This document shows positions 25,156-38,300 of a stretch of 64,000 bases of DNA, one piece after another. The notes beneath the pieces were generated by a model. That model searched no databases. It had not been told where the DNA came from and saw nothing but the letters and a program-made list of their open reading frames with translations. Numbering within the stretch: position 1 is the stretch's first letter; each line of letters begins with the position of its first letter. Where the stretch lies: positions 2,288,030 to 2,352,029 of the forward strand of contig PTEX01000119.1 of assembly GCA_003342815.1 (NCBI GenBank), read 5' to 3'. The translations under genes were made by a program, and so were the position numbers. The stretch comes from Eudromia elegans (Eukaryota; Chordata; Aves; Tinamiformes; Tinamidae).

Positions 25156-28100
25156 ATTTGAGGGGGGAGTGGGGCATTGTCGGGGAAGCTGGTGATAAGG
25201 TAGGCGGTGGCCTTTTGTGCCACTCGCAGCAGCCTAACTCCATTGCCTGTGGAGGATGCCCCAGGCCTGAAGAGGCTAAAGGGCAAAATATGGCGACTTC
25301 TAAAGGCCCACAGAATCAAGTTGCAGCTGCCCCAGCTAGAATGGGAGGCATGTTGGGAGTCCAACTCAAATGCCTCTATGCAAAGGCACACAGTATGAAG
25401 AATAAACAAGGGGATTTGGAGATGCTTGTGCAATTGCAGGGCCATGATCTCACTGTGATTACTGAGATGTGGTGGGACAGCTTTCATGACTGGGCTGTGG
25501 CCATGGAGGGCTTTAGGCTTTTCAGGAGGGACAGGCCAGGAAGGTGAGGTGGTGGAGTCGCTCTTTATGTGAGAGAGCAGTGGAGTGTATGGAGCTTGGC
25601 GTAGGGGAGGATGGAGCGCAAGTCGAGAGCCTGTGGGTGAGGATCAAAGGGCAGGGCAACAGGGGCGACACAGTCGTGGGAGTTGACTACAGGCCTCCTG
25701 ATGGACGAGGCCTTCTACAGGCAGCTGCAAGAAACCTCGCGATTGCAGGCCCTGATCCTTGTGGGTGACTTTAACCAGCGTGATGTCTGCTGGGCTGATC
25801 ACACAGCTGGGAGCAGACGGTCCAGGAGGTTCCTGCAGAACATTAAGGATAACTTCCTGATGCACGTGGTTGAAGAGCCGACAAGGGCGGGGGCTAGACC
25901 TCATCCTAACCAACAGAGATGGTCTAGGGGGAAATGTGAGGGTCGGGGACAGTCTTGGCTGCAGCGACCATGAGATATTGGAATTCATGATCCTGCGTGG
26001 AGGGACCTGGGCAAGAAGTAAGATTGCTACTCTAGACTTCAAGAAAGCCAGTTTTGACCTCCTCAGGGAGCTCCTTGGAGAAATCCCCTGGACCAGGGTC
26101 CTAGAAGTAAAGGGAGTCCCGGAGAGCTGGTTTATATTCAAGTACCACTTTCTCCAAGCCCAGGATTGGTGCATTCCTACCAGTAAGAAGTCAAGCAAGA
26201 AGGGCAAGGAACCTGTGTGGATGGAAAAGGAGCTGCTGGGCAAATTTAATGAGAAGAAGAGAACATATGTAAGGTGGAAGAAGGGCCAGGCCACATGGGA
26301 ACAATATAGGAACATTGTCAGGGAATGCAGGGATGTGATGAGGAAGGCCAAGGCCCACTTGGCCTTAGAACTAGCGAGGGACGTCAAGGATAACAGGAAG
26401 GGATTCTACAAATACATCATCAGCAAGAGGAAGACTAGGGAAAATGTTAGTCCCCTGCTGAATGAGGAGGGTGCGCTGATGACAGAGGATGTGGAGAAGG
26501 CAGAGTTACTAAATACCTTCTTTACCTCAGTCTTCTCTTCCTGGTCCCCGGGAACTACAGAGCCCAGATAGGGCTGACAGCTCTCAAGAGCAGCCTTTTA
26601 ATATCCCAGACTCTAGGAAAAAGAGAAGGGGCTGGAGAGAGGAGGACTTGCCCCGGGTAGAGGAAGATTGGGTCAGGGAGCACCTGAGGAAACTCAACAC
26701 CCACAAATCCATGGGCCCTGATGGGATGCAACCCAGAGTGCTGTGTGAGCTGGTGGAGGTTGTAGCCGAGCCACTCTCCGTCATCTTTGAAAGGTCCTGG
26801 AGAACGGGGGAGGTGCCAGAGGACTGGAAGAAAGCCAATGTCGCCCCGATCTTCAAAAAAGTTGAGAAGGAGGACCTGGGCAACTACAGGCGGTGAGCCT
26901 GACGTCTGTCCCTGGAAAAGTGATGGAGCAGCTCATCCTGGCTGCTGTCTCCAGGCGCGTGGAGTAGAAGAAGGTGCTCAAGAGTAGCCAGCATGGGTTC
27001 ACCAAGGGGAAATCATGCTTGACTAGCCTGATAGCCTTCTATGATGAGGTGACTAGATGGATAAATGAGGGCAGAGCGGTGGATGTTGTCTATATGGATT
27101 TCAGCAAGGCTTTTGACACTGTCCCTCATAGCATCCTCCTGAGCAAGCTCCAGAAGTATGGATTAGATGAGTGGAGGGTGAGGTGGATTAGGAGGTGGCT
27201 CCGTAGCAGGGCTCAGAGGGTGGTAATCAGTGGTGCAGAGTCCAGATGGAGGCCGGTAGTTAGTGGTGTCCCCCAGGGCTCAGTCCTTGGTGCAGTCCTG
27301 TTCAACTTACTCATTAACGACCTGGTGAAGGGATGGAGTGCTCCCTCAGCAAGTTTGCTGACAATACGAAGCTAGGAGTAGTAGCTGATATCCCTGAGGG
27401 CTGTGGTGCCATCCAGAGGGACCTGGACAGACTGGGCAACTGGGCGACGAGAAAGCTCATGAAGTTCAACAAGGGCAAGTGTAGGGTCCTGCACCTGGGG
27501 AGGAATAACCCTAGACATGCCTACAGGTTGGGGACCGACCTTCTGGAGAGCAGCCCTGCAGAGAGGGACCTGGGTGTCATGGTGGATGACAGGTTGACCA
27601 TGAGGCAGCAATGTGCCCTCGTGGCCAAGAGGGCCAATGGGATCCTGCGGTGCATTAAGCAGAGCATCTCCAGCAGGTCAAGGGAGGTGATTCTGCCTCT
27701 CTACTCAGCTCTGGTGAGGCCGCACCTCGAGTACTGTGTGCAGTTCTGGGCTCCCCAGTGCAGGAGGGACGTGGAGCTGCTGGAGAGAGTCCAGCGCAGG
27801 GCTGTGAAGATGATTAGGGGCCTGGAACATCTGCCTTACGAGCAAGGGCTGAGAAAGCTGGGCCTCTTCAGCCTAAAGAAGTCTGAGAGGGGACCTGATC
27901 AATGTGTAAAAGTACCTCAAGGGAGGGAGTGAGGAGGATGGGGCCAGTCTCTTCTTGATAGTGGCCAGCGATAGAACTAGAACTAGAACTAGAGGAAATG
28001 GCTGCAAATTGAGGCACCAAAAGTTCCACAGGAACTTGTGAAGGAATTTCTTAACAGTGAGGGTGACAGAGCACTGGAACAGGTTGCCCAGAGAGGTGGT

Positions 28101-28164
28101 GGAGTCTCCTTCTCTGGAGATCTTCCAAACCTGCTTGGACACCACCCTCGGCCACATGTTCTAG
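25156..28164 (+). pseudogene. CR1 ORF2 remnant (APE endonuclease and reverse transcriptase)
   Basis: ORF2 of CR1 nicks target DNA and copies the element's RNA. The endonuclease is visible as LKCLYAKAHSMKNKQ, VITEMWWD (catalytic Glu kept), DYRPP, LVGDFN, LDLILTN and CSDHEILEF. A linker (TLDFKKASFDLLRELL to LLNTFFTSVFSS) leads into the reverse transcriptase: [34 protein letters not shown], motif [13 protein letters not shown], motif [10 protein letters not shown] and motif C FADN at 27354-27365, where FADD is usual. The C-terminal region has [24 protein letters not shown] and [13 protein letters not shown]. Breaks include stops at 25545-25547, 26569-26571 and 26965-26967, and frame changes at about 25576-25620, 25680-25730, 25870-25900, 26572-26648, 26893, 27331 and 27890. 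A hexamer AACTAG is repeated three times at 27975-27992. The frame ends in CACATGTTCTAG at 28162-28164. Confidence 0.95.
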
Positions 28165-28246
28165 GAGACTCTGTGTGTGCAGGGGGATTGAACTAGATAA
28201 CCTTTAGAGGTCGCTTCCAACCTTAAGCATTCTCTGATTCTATGAT
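28165..28246 (+). other. CR1 3' UTR and repeat tail
   Basis: Short 3' UTR of the plus-strand CR1. It contains the GATTGAACTAGATAACCTTT and CGCTTCCAACCTT words of the conserved CR1 stem region that the reverse transcriptase is thought to recognise. The tail reads ATTCTCTGATTCTATGAT and runs directly into the older minus-strand CR1. CR1 ends in such short repeats rather than in poly-A. Confidence 0.9.
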
Positions 28247-28586
28247 CAGATTCTCTCTCAATTTTCTCTTCTCCAGGCTAAACAGGCCCAGCTCACTTAA
28301 TCTTTCCTCATACCGTAGAGGTTTGAGTCCCTTAATCATCTTTGTTGCTCTACACTGCACCTTCTCTAGAAGCTCCATGTCCCTCTTGTCCTGGGGAGCC
28401 CAGAACTGCACCCAGTACTCCAGGTGCAGCCTCATCAGAGCTGAGCAGAGAGGCAGGATCCCCTCCCTCGACCTGCTGGCAATGCTTCTCCTCCTACAGA
28501 GCAGGCTCCCATTGGCCACGAGGGCACATTGATGACCCGTGGTTAACTTGTCAACCAGGACTCCCAAATCCCTCTTTACAAAGCTG
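28247..28586 (-). mobile_element. CR1 LINE (older copy), ORF2 part, continuation of 23750-24095
   Basis: On the minus strand this encodes the ORF2 region just after the reverse transcriptase: [58 protein letters not shown] and ELGLFSLEKRKLRENLI. The sequence stops at the junction with the inserted element, and the next expected residues (INVYEYLREE) lie across the insertion at 24095. The 5' end is truncated near 28586. An in-frame stretch of ANG to SLLCRRR shows small deletions relative to other copies. Confidence 0.93.
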
Positions 28587-28930
28587 AAAATCTTCCAATC
28601 ACATACTACGGGATATATGTCATAAGAAAGACTTATCTGTCAGGGACGTGTTCAATGCTAGAGGAACCTAGCAAATTGCAATGTCTACTGGTGTGTTGTT
28701 TCAATTTAAAGTAGGATGGAGGAGGAGATGTCAAATACCATGGTATCTATAGGTCAGATTGGGGCAGTATAGGATTCACAAACAGTCTATTGACTGTAGG
28801 TCTGATCACCTTTTAAACAAGTAGTTGAGTTCACAAATAGCATGATTTCTTCAAATGCAACATTTACAATGCAAGTTTTGGAGATGTCAGTACAGGAAAT
28901 TCTCTACTATAGTACAGTTTTAGCTACCTC
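28587..28930. other. Unique spacer, no gene seen
   Basis: Single-copy-looking sequence between the CR1 block and the candidate LTR. No gene or repeat was recognised. Confidence 0.6.
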
Positions 28931-29347
28931 TGTTGTGCAGTCACCAGCCACCCCAGAAGACAGAGTCTTAGTCCTCTTAGCCTTGTGGAATCTCCTCAGG
29001 TGGCGTTGAGTCCTGACCTGAGGAGAGGAAAGGAGTTCAGCCTGTTGATTGATCCCAGAAGTTATGATGGAAACTTTCCACTAGCTTCTGAATCTCCTCA
29101 GGCAGCAATCGGATCTAAGGGGAAGAAGGAGCACCAGCCCGTTGGCTGATCTAGAAGTTACAATGGACTCTTCTCTCCTCCTTATATACTTTTTTATGTT
29201 TTATACTTCTTTTTCACATTTAGATGGAGCGTGAGTGACGGTAGTCTAGCTCACTTTTGTTATTGATTGGTGAAAAAGTCTCTCGCTTTCATTTAAAGGT
29301 ACAGTAAAACGACAGTCGAGAGCGTGTGTTCAGTGAGGAGCAGTTGT
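28931..29347 (-). mobile_element. Candidate solo LTR, ERVL type, minus strand
   Basis: Read on the minus strand, the segment has a TATA-like GTATATAAGGAGGAGAG (about 29180-29196). It is followed by CAGCCAACGGGCTGG, TGCCTGAGGAGATTC and CACAAGGCTAAGAGGACTAA, words I associate with the R-U5 part of bird ERVL LTRs. It ends near GGTGACTGCACAACA. The pentamer ACCTC (plus-strand reading) lies on both sides (28926-28930 and 29348-29352) and could be the target duplication. An alternative pairing through ACAAC is also possible, so the ends are uncertain by about 10 bases. No internal viral genes are visible, so this would be a solo LTR. An internal direct duplication of about 102 bases is present. It is an old fossil. 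The family assignment is from memory and moderate. Confidence 0.5.
28988..29172. repeat. Diverged tandem duplication, period about 102 bases
   Basis: Two copies start with GAATCTCCTCAGG (28988 and 29090, the first reading GGAATCTCC) and continue to matching words: GTTGATTGATCCCAGAAGTT in the first copy and GTTGGCTGATCTAGAAGTT in the second. The copies have diverged, so the duplication is old. It lies in the putative R-U5 part of the candidate LTR and may be a feature of the LTR subfamily rather than of this copy. Confidence 0.65.
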
Positions 29348-32300
29348 ACCTCGAAGGTAGGTAACTTTTGGGATGGAGGTGTGTATTGACATTATAATGA
29401 GCAAAGTTCAAGCAAAGTTCATCCAAAAGGAGTGATTTGTCACCCTTGCTGGCTCAGCACCAGACATGTTATCATATATTTCCCACTGGGCAGCTACTGT
29501 GCAGCTTATGGGGCATGCAGCACAGGGAGTACAACAGAGTTTGGCCATGGTGTCTTCACTCTGCTCCACTCTCCTTTACGCCTTTTTGCAACTGTGAGGA
29601 GGGCAGATTGGGCTGCCTAAGGAACAAAGGCACCTGTAGGGGTGCAAAGTCCCTGCCTATCAACTATCCTAGAAGAGGCAACTGTGTATCGCCCCAAGTG
29701 AGTTTCTGTATTGCCATAAGTTCTTTTAGGACCTAGTTTTCCTCCAGGGTTTCAAGAAATTCTTCCACAGGTGAAGAACTACAGGAAAAACCTTATTTGT
29801 ATGTGTTCTGTTATGAAAAAAAAATAAAAAAAAAAATCTGTGAAACAGAAGGGAAAAAAGAAAGGCAAAGAACCTCTTTGTCCAAAAGCACTACAAAATC
29901 TAATAAGTATGGCATAGTTTAAGGTCCTAAAACACCCAAAGACGTCAAATGACCATTAAATATAACTATATAGGACTAGGAATCAGAGTAATATTGTCTC
30001 TTCTTCTGTTTTGAGCTCCTGTACCTCTTTCATAAACGCTCACAATTAAAAACATCTAGTAAAACTTCTAAACTAGAAGGTCAGATCTTCTCATGGTACT
30101 TTTTTACCATAAAGGCTTTGATTTCTTTTATAAGGGAAATAAGAAGCTACTTTAACAGATGTAGATACTAAAGCAAATATATATATGTATATATATTTAA
30201 AATCAAAATACCATGGACCAAAAAAGGACTCCAGTGGCAAATTGATCTGAAACTTATTATTTCTGAAATCAAAGCAGTTTTGATGCACTGCACAACTATT
30301 TTTGCTGCATATTTTTGAAAGTTTCTTGATCTATATAACCCTGTCAATTCTGTGAAGGGTTTTAATGAATTCTCACTTTATTCTTGTTCATTTACAACAC
30401 TGCTTACTTAATCAAGGTCATATTTTGCTGTTCAGCTGTTGCTATGTAGCTTAATGCACAAGCCTTCCGGGATGAGGCTGTAATTCTCTTGTGATTACTA
30501 GATTCTTATATCATTTCTTAGCCATTGTCAAGCTAATTAGAATTTTCAGAAAATACTCACCTGGTACTCGCTATGGAACCTGAAAATTATGTATTCATAG
30601 GAACACTGGGTCCTGATGGAAAGATCTCTGTAACTTTGTCTTCCATTTTAAATAATGAATCTGATGTTATAAAAAAAAATTTTTTTTTTAGAGAAGTTTC
30701 ATTGTCAACGTAAAGAAATACTGTCCATCTTTTCTTTTTACTGTCCATTTGTTGCCTTGAGCTCAATACCTCCAAGACCAAGTAACTTTTGTAATTGCCA
30801 AGCAAGTATTACAAGTTGGTATGTTCTTTTTCCTTTGTTTTGAACAAGATTTGCTTTAGTTCTAAAGCAAAATATCTTTCATAGACACTAAAATTGAGAA
30901 AGATTAGTATAATTTCTAACTGGAGAAGTCAATTATCATTATGGGTTCCGCTAAAGGAGTTATTTGTCAATATTAGCCTTTGTTTTTTGAGATTTGAGAC
31001 TGAAAACTATTCATAGTATGGCAAATTGAAGTCCCTGGACTATAGGGATGCTCATTCATACAGGTAGACTCATGAAATGAACTACTTTTTTACTGGCTGC
31101 AGATATCTTGAGTAGCAGTCTAGAGAATGCTATTCTGGAATTCTAACAAAAAAAAGAATGGTATTGCAATGCACACTTAGGTATACACACATGTGTATAA
31201 GATGGAAGCAATTTGGATTTTACAGAAAATGTAATTAATCAAATAATTGCCTAGTAGATTTAATAATAGTCATTCCACTTCCATGAATTAATTAAATTAT
31301 CTTTGTTTTCCATACTACACAAGCATAATATAATTGCTAAATATATGTACCAAGTAGATTCTCTTTAAGTGTAGACGTGAATAGAGAGATGACAAATGAC
31401 TGACAATGTTTTGTAAAAAAACCCACAAACATTGTCTACAGCTAATTAGGACAGGCAAAATTAAATGTAAACGAAACACCAGCAACTTTTTTGAATCTTG
31501 GAATGTGAACCACTTTTTACAGACTAAGTTGACAAACAAAACTGCCTGTGTAAATCACCAGCTAAGATAGCAAATTGCTTCATTTTAGACTAATTTATAA
31601 GCTATTTAAAACATCATATGGAAGAGAAGTTATGCATGAAGTTATGCAGTGTACTTGCTGAGTTAGCAAACACAAAAGCACCCGTTTTCCTCAGATGCTT
31701 CTTTCTGCATTATGCTCAGACAAAACCACTTAAGATTCTTTTTTCTAATCTCAAGGGTGTCATTGCATGGTGGTTTTGAATCCAGCTGCTTCTACCATTG
31801 TAGCAATGAAAAGGAATATAAGAACAAATCCTGAAGGTGTGTGATGACAAACTGTACAGGAATATGTTGAAAAGGGGCTAGTGCCTAGCTTTAGGTTTCT
31901 TCTTTTTCTTTCAGAAGCTACATTTGAGGAATTGTAAAGGATCCAAAATAAGGACAGTTACTTATGCTATGACCAAATCTGTTGCATTCTGTCTTTCTAT
32001 GATTTTATGGAGAGTATATGGGTTCAGAATGAAAACTTGATGAATATTTTAAGAATAACTCTTTGACCTTGGGACCCTAAGTGTGTCGTAGTATCACAAA
32101 GGCTGAACTGAGAGCTGGGAAAATAATGTGTTGTCCAGGAGACTGTGAAAGGTCTATAATGAAAGGTCTGTAAGAAAGCAGATGTTAGCATCTGCCAGGA
32201 ACATCTGCCAGGATGGCATGCTAGAAAGCCACATGAAGAACACTAACAAATTTTTACTGGCTATTAGGAGATGAAAGCTCTGCTCCACAGCCCATCACAG

Positions 32301-35300
32301 TAAAAATAGACATTCAGGGAACAAAAGTCTGTTTTCAGTGCTTTCATGCGAGAGAGAAAAGAAGAAGAAACAATGTTCATTTCTTGTAATTGCAAGAAAT
32401 TAATCACATTGGCTGTTTAGTCCCAATGGATTTTTTTGTGTTGCTTCAAAGAAAACACAATAGAAAAGAATTGAACTATTTAGAAATCTGGTGAAATGTA
32501 TAGAAACCTTTTCTGGTTCATGGATTTGATTGAGACATTTCAGTACATCCAAGATAGAAGTGCAATGAGTGCAAAACATCTAAAGGTTTTCTTGATGTTA
32601 CAGTTCTTTTTGCAGTATGCACGTAACCGGCTGACGCCACAACTATGTGTAGCAATGGAGGAAAGTCTGACTGTCCAGTCTGGATGATGTTTATATGCCA
32701 CTACAAAAAGAAATTAAGTAGTTTTCTTGCTCTCTTCATGAAAGTTGCATACCAAATTTGTTTCATGACCATTTCATGAACACAGCTCTGTCCTTATTTC
32801 CCCAAGTCTTGAAATGCTGGATATTTAAAAAAATTCTGAGTAAAAATATATATATTTTTTAATATATTTTGTTTAATTTTAAGACAATAATGTGTCATCA
32901 AAAATAATTTGTAGTTACACAGTGATATATATTTTTCAGTTCCTTTAAACCACTTTAAGGTTTTTTTTTTGATGTCTCTCTCTTAAGATGGAAGATAGTG
33001 TCACTATGTGAGTGTGATAAAATTTTGTTCCTTTGCATGGAAATGAATACCAAATGCATTTGTACTGGAAGAGCAGAAAAAGAACAGAGCACTGAGTGTA
33101 GATAGTCAAGTCTGGACATGACAAGTCTGTTGATTAATCACTCTGTGCACATACGTTACCACTGCATAAGCAAAAATTTGTGAGCATGTGTGTTAGTACT
33201 TGAACTGAGATATCTAAAATCTCTGGCTAAGCACATAGATAAATAGATGTAATTTAATACAGTGTATTTTAAAGTGTATTTCTATGTCTCTTGAGATGTC
33301 TTTTTGTTTCTAGAAATGATGATGCTTTCCAAGGTGACTGCTTTAATCAAGGCATCTCTAGTGTTAAGAATGTTGTATTTCAGAATTGCACTATTGTACT
33401 TTGGCAATTACACAAGCCATCTGGTTTCATGTTAATGCTCTCATTTCATTGGACATGTCTTTCTCAGAAGAAACCTATGAATTAGGGAATAATTTTATAT
33501 TCTATGTGTAAAGATTTTTTTAAAGATTTAGTGGAAATTTGATTAAAATTCTCATTTTAAGGGAATTGATCACATTTTATATAGAATAGCTTTTCTGAAG
33601 CCATTCAAATCCTTTCCTCATATTACAATTTATTATTTTCTTTTACATATTGTAACTATTATACATGCTTAACATACTTTCCCTACTTCACAGATTGCAA
33701 CTATGAGTCATATAGGCCTTTTTTTTTTTTATGAGATTGTGTAAATGGCTGCTGCTGAGATGGGTGTCCCATTTCTATTTTCTAGTCCCTTAAAAATAAT
33801 AAATCCACAGAACTGAAAACACTGGGAGCGGTATAAAACTCTGGAATGCTGAAGACAGTAGGGGCTGTAACCTGTTCAGAAACTGAAGTTAGTGTTATTC
33901 AGACTATATAGCAAGCTGTTGAAAATGCAGTTTTGAGCTGCTGCAAAGATTTTGAACCATTTTTTCTAGAACCTGGGCATTTGTCATTGTCCTAAGGTAC
34001 GTAAAGCAGTCTTGCAAAGGCTTATTAATCAGCATTTCTTTATAACTTGCTGCTGAATGCTGACCCTGAGCTGTCAGGAGGCGGTAGGAAGTAGTATAGT
34101 ATTAGATGTCCTTCTCTTAAAGCCATTTATTCTTGTTTCTGCCTGAATTAAGATACATCAAAATGGGATAAAATATAGGTCCAGAGATGGAAAGGTTGGA
34201 AAAGAATTAGAGGTGGATATATGTTTACATATTTTGAAATATGGTGAATCTTTGTTCTGCCAGAATTAAAGACTCCAACAACCTCACAGATACTACTGAG
34301 CACCTGAGTGGATGCAAACAGGGACAGATGTTGTATTTAGTGTGCAAAACAGGACAGTGCACAGGGTGGGAGGAGGCCTCTTTGCCCACAAGGGGAGCTA
34401 CAAGAGGCTGTGAGGAACTGAGAGACATCTCCAAGCAGCTTCTTTAGGTGGCAGACCCCCAGAAGCAATGTGTCCTTGTTGATATGATACTGTGTATGTG
34501 AAGAGGAAGTGCTAGGTAGCTGATAGTTCAGCAGGTGAAAATGGAAATCCCAAGTCTACTCTAGCAGTTTAGGTGACCTCTCCTGAAATTTTGTCTGTGA
34601 AATAATGAAGTACAGGGTGAATGCAACTCTGCACCTATTAGTTGCCTCTTAATCACACAGCACCTTGAATATTTAAAATTAGCACATTGTTCTTATTTTG
34701 CTAATTTTAACAAAAATATATGTACTTTCCTCAGGTATACAGAAAATAATTTGTATTCTCATGTTCTTTAGTTTAATCCTTTAGCTCATTTGCAGCTCTT
34801 TATTTTGTGTTTCTAATTGCAGGTAGCTAAAGTGGATCTATAACAGGCTAAGACTATTGCAACTTAGCAGGTTGCCAATTCTTTCGTTGCTACTTGTTGT
34901 TAAAGATGGATCTGGAGCATCAGCTGTTGAATTATTTTAACCTACCATCCTCTGAGTACACTGTTAAATTGTGTCAGTTATATGGGTGCATGAGCTATTC
35001 AAATGCAGTGGATTTTGCAGTATCATGAAAGATACAGTGCAAATTTTAAGCTCTGAGAGAATGTACTTGCAATGTTATTTGGAAATAGTTAATCCAAATA
35101 GTAGAGAACAGACTGCAATGACATATACAATGACATATACACTGATTATGTTTAAAAGATAACTTTATCAGAAAGATAACACTGATTCACCCATTTTCTG
35201 CTTTTTTTTTTTTCCTTCCAGATTAACTGAAGTAATCTGTAAATGATGGGTAAAGCGCATTTGAGAATGTATATAAAATGGATGTGTTCCATGTTTAGAT

Positions 35301-38300
35301 TTTCAGACTTATTTGTCTGTTTTGGTAAGTATAGAGCTCCATACTATTGCATTTTCTTTTCCCGGACTTTCTCTGCAGTTTCTGAAACTGCATACACACT
35401 GCAAAGCACATTTAAACATTCAAATGACATATACTAACTATGGGAAACATTGATTCCTTGTCCGAATCAGATTTGTCTTGCAAGACTAATCAAAATCAAT
35501 AATCTCATTTAGCTAGAATACTTAGAACCAGATGTGAAAAAAAAAAAAATTATGTAATGAATCTATGCAGCACTTTACAAAGAATATGACTGTAAAAGCC
35601 TGTTGTCTAACATAGACACAAACAGAGCAAAGGGTAATGCAATAGATTTATGAGAGTATGCAAGGCAGGAAGGATTAGTGGTAGAAGTGCATTTGGAGTG
35701 GATGCAGAATAGAACTGGCTTGTAAAATGTGCTGCATACTGATAAATTGTATTGTAGTTTGTGATCATGACAGATAGTGTCTGAGAACAGAATGTGACTA
35801 TCATAAAGAAATAGAAGAAAATTAAGTTTTTAAGAGGCATTAGTTAGTGCAACTGCGTTGTTTGTTAACACTGACCAGAAGTATGTATAAAAAAATTGTG
35901 CACTAGAGACTAAATTCGAAGTTTTTCAGACTGTATTTCCTTCGACAGTAGAAATAGAGACTATTTATCCTTTATCTGGCCCAGAACCCTGTTGTATTTC
36001 CCCTTAAAAAAAAGCTATGCCAGGCTGCCTGTCTTGATACCATGTGATTGCCATCTAGTGAATATGTCCTTTCTCTGAGTCGTCTGTTCATTGATTTAAA
36101 ATCCTCTCTGTTGAACTCCTTTTTCAAAACCCAACTTTGAGTGTTGACATTAAAGGAAGTGAGGAACATTGAGGAATAACTGAGGAACAAACTCAGTTTA
36201 TAACTGTGTCCCAGACTGAGTTAAGTTTGTTCCTGGAAAGAAAGCATAAAGAGCTAGAAAGCAGTATTTTCACCTCTATATAAATGGAGAGCATAATGTA
36301 GGAGTAGTAGAGGAATATGGAGCTCAGCAAATTCTTGGAGAGAGAATTCCTTGAGTAGCCTCTGAGTTATCACTTTAAGTTAATGAAAGAGAAAAAAGCA
36401 GAAGCAGGATCTAAAATCCCAATAAACCCTTCAAACCACAAGGGGATTTGGGCCATTTTGTCAAAAGATATGAGACAAGGCAGGAAATACAAATACAAAA
36501 CATCATTGTTCCTTGTAGAGTTCCTTAAAAGTTATTCATTTTGGATCCAATCTTCTTTTTTTTTTATTGCTTTGTTTCGTTTCCATTTGAGTGTAAAGCC
36601 TTTCTGGAAACTTCAGTTAACAGTATTCCGCAGTTTGTTTTTTGTTGGTTTTAGAGCTGTATGTAGAATCTTAATGTTTTCTGAAACTTCTGTAAATTTC
36701 AACAGAAGCTAATATTGTTTCATCATTTTTGGATTTGGTGTGAAGGCTTTGAATTTTGACTGTATATATATAGACGCACACATATATGCATGAAGATATA
36801 CAGCAGGATTACCTAATGTATGTTTTAGGGTCATCTTTATGATTTGTAGTTCTAAACTATGCGAGCAATAAATTTATCAGCAGTAGTTTAGAACATTTAG
36901 ATTAGTGTGAACTGATCAGTATGTTCGCTTTTGGATAACTTTTGCAAGGACTTTAAGCAGCAAAAGCATTTGATTGATATTCCTAATGGACAAGGTCTGA
37001 TAACAGCAAAAAGTACAGACTCTGAGCACTGTTATCATCTAGATGTATAAATTTTGATTTGAATGCATTATTCTATTCATGCCAGATGCTGAATTTGATA
37101 ATATTTCATATTGATTATTATACTTTTTAGATTCAGGTCATTGTGTGACTCACAATGAAGACTCATTATTAACATTACACAAACTGGAAAAATGTGCCAC
37201 AGATGGATTAAGTTATTTTTTTGACCTATCATCTGATCTTGAGCATCAACCTAAAATCCTCCTTCCAGAACCTTGCCTGCTTCTTGGGTCACAATGTTTG
37301 TGTGGTAATTCCCTCCTTCATAATTAAATTACTATATGTAATCTAGTAATCATATTTATTTTGATATTTAGCAGTAGTACCCATAAAACTTGAATAGAGA
37401 AAAGTAGAATTTGATTCCCTAACAAATTCACAGGTACCTGTACCAAGAAACACAAGGGCACATTATTGGGCAGTATGCAATCCTGATATAAGGGATTAGT
37501 TTTTTTGGTAGCAGAACTTTTCCTATATGTTACATATTTGGATATTAATTCTGGAGGGTATCTACTGCCATTAATGACCCTTTGCTAAATCCATTTTAGG
37601 AAAATAATTCACTTAATGAGAAATGTATGTCCCCCAGAAGTATAACTATTGGCATTACTGTAATGGGTCAAACATGCTTTCTTTTTGTGTATGTTCAACA
37701 TCTTCAGTTGTGAGGCATGGTGTAAATAAGAAGCAACATTTGCCCTTCTATTCGGAAGTGCCTCTGCCAAACCTTTTGCCTCCCCCAAAACTTAACTGCA
37801 AAATCCTGTATGTGGAGGTAGGATGCCAAAAATATATTTGTGAAAATCTGCACATATAGATGTGTGAAAATTAAAAGGAGTTTAGTGCTTTCCAATGCCA
37901 CAACACTCTACAGATTCTTAAAATGATAGAACTGAAAATGTGTTTATTGCAAAATACTTATTGCAGATCTCATCCTATCATAACTAATCATTCTTCTACA
38001 AAATATTATCTTAATCAGTAAACTGATATATGACTGAATTTGTAAGGTATCTTGAAGAAAGCATGTCCCATTCCTGGATAAAAATAGAACATTTGCGCTT
38101 CTAATTTAAAACATAGCTGTCTTTTAACAATCACTAATATAAAGCAGGGCAAGGAGAATTTGATGGGCTGCTTGGAAGAAAGAGTAAGAATGAAATTACC
38201 TGACAGGTAGGAAGGAATTTGTTTATGTGTGGAAATATTTAGTGATAGAGGAGTTATTAATCAATTGTAGTTGTAGTTTGTGGATTAGTCACATTGCCAG

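Larger units (their letters stand above)
24096..28246 (+). mobile_element. Nearly complete CR1 LINE inserted into an older CR1
   Basis: This 4.15 kb copy has, in order, the decayed ORF1 (to 25155), decayed ORF2 (to about 28164), a short 3' UTR and a tail of ATTCTCTGATTCTATGAT. Full-length bird CR1 is about 4.5 kb, so only the 5' UTR and a little of ORF1 are missing. It is more GC-rich and CpG-rich than its surroundings. ORF1 and ORF2 each carry several frameshifts and ORF2 at least two clear stops, so it is a dead copy. It lies inside the minus-strand CR1 whose halves flank it. Five bases, AGTCA (24096-24100), sit at the left junction and fit neither element clearly. Confidence 0.96.

Noticed and set aside
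25644-26387. The longest open frame in the window (247 codons, minus strand)
   Set aside because: It is antisense to the CR1 ORF2 endonuclease and linker, whose plus-strand translation matches the family. It is a shadow frame.
29348-29760. Possible internal region of a retroviral element next to the candidate LTR
   Set aside because: No gag-, pol- or env-like translation is visible on either strand, so at most a solo LTR is supported.
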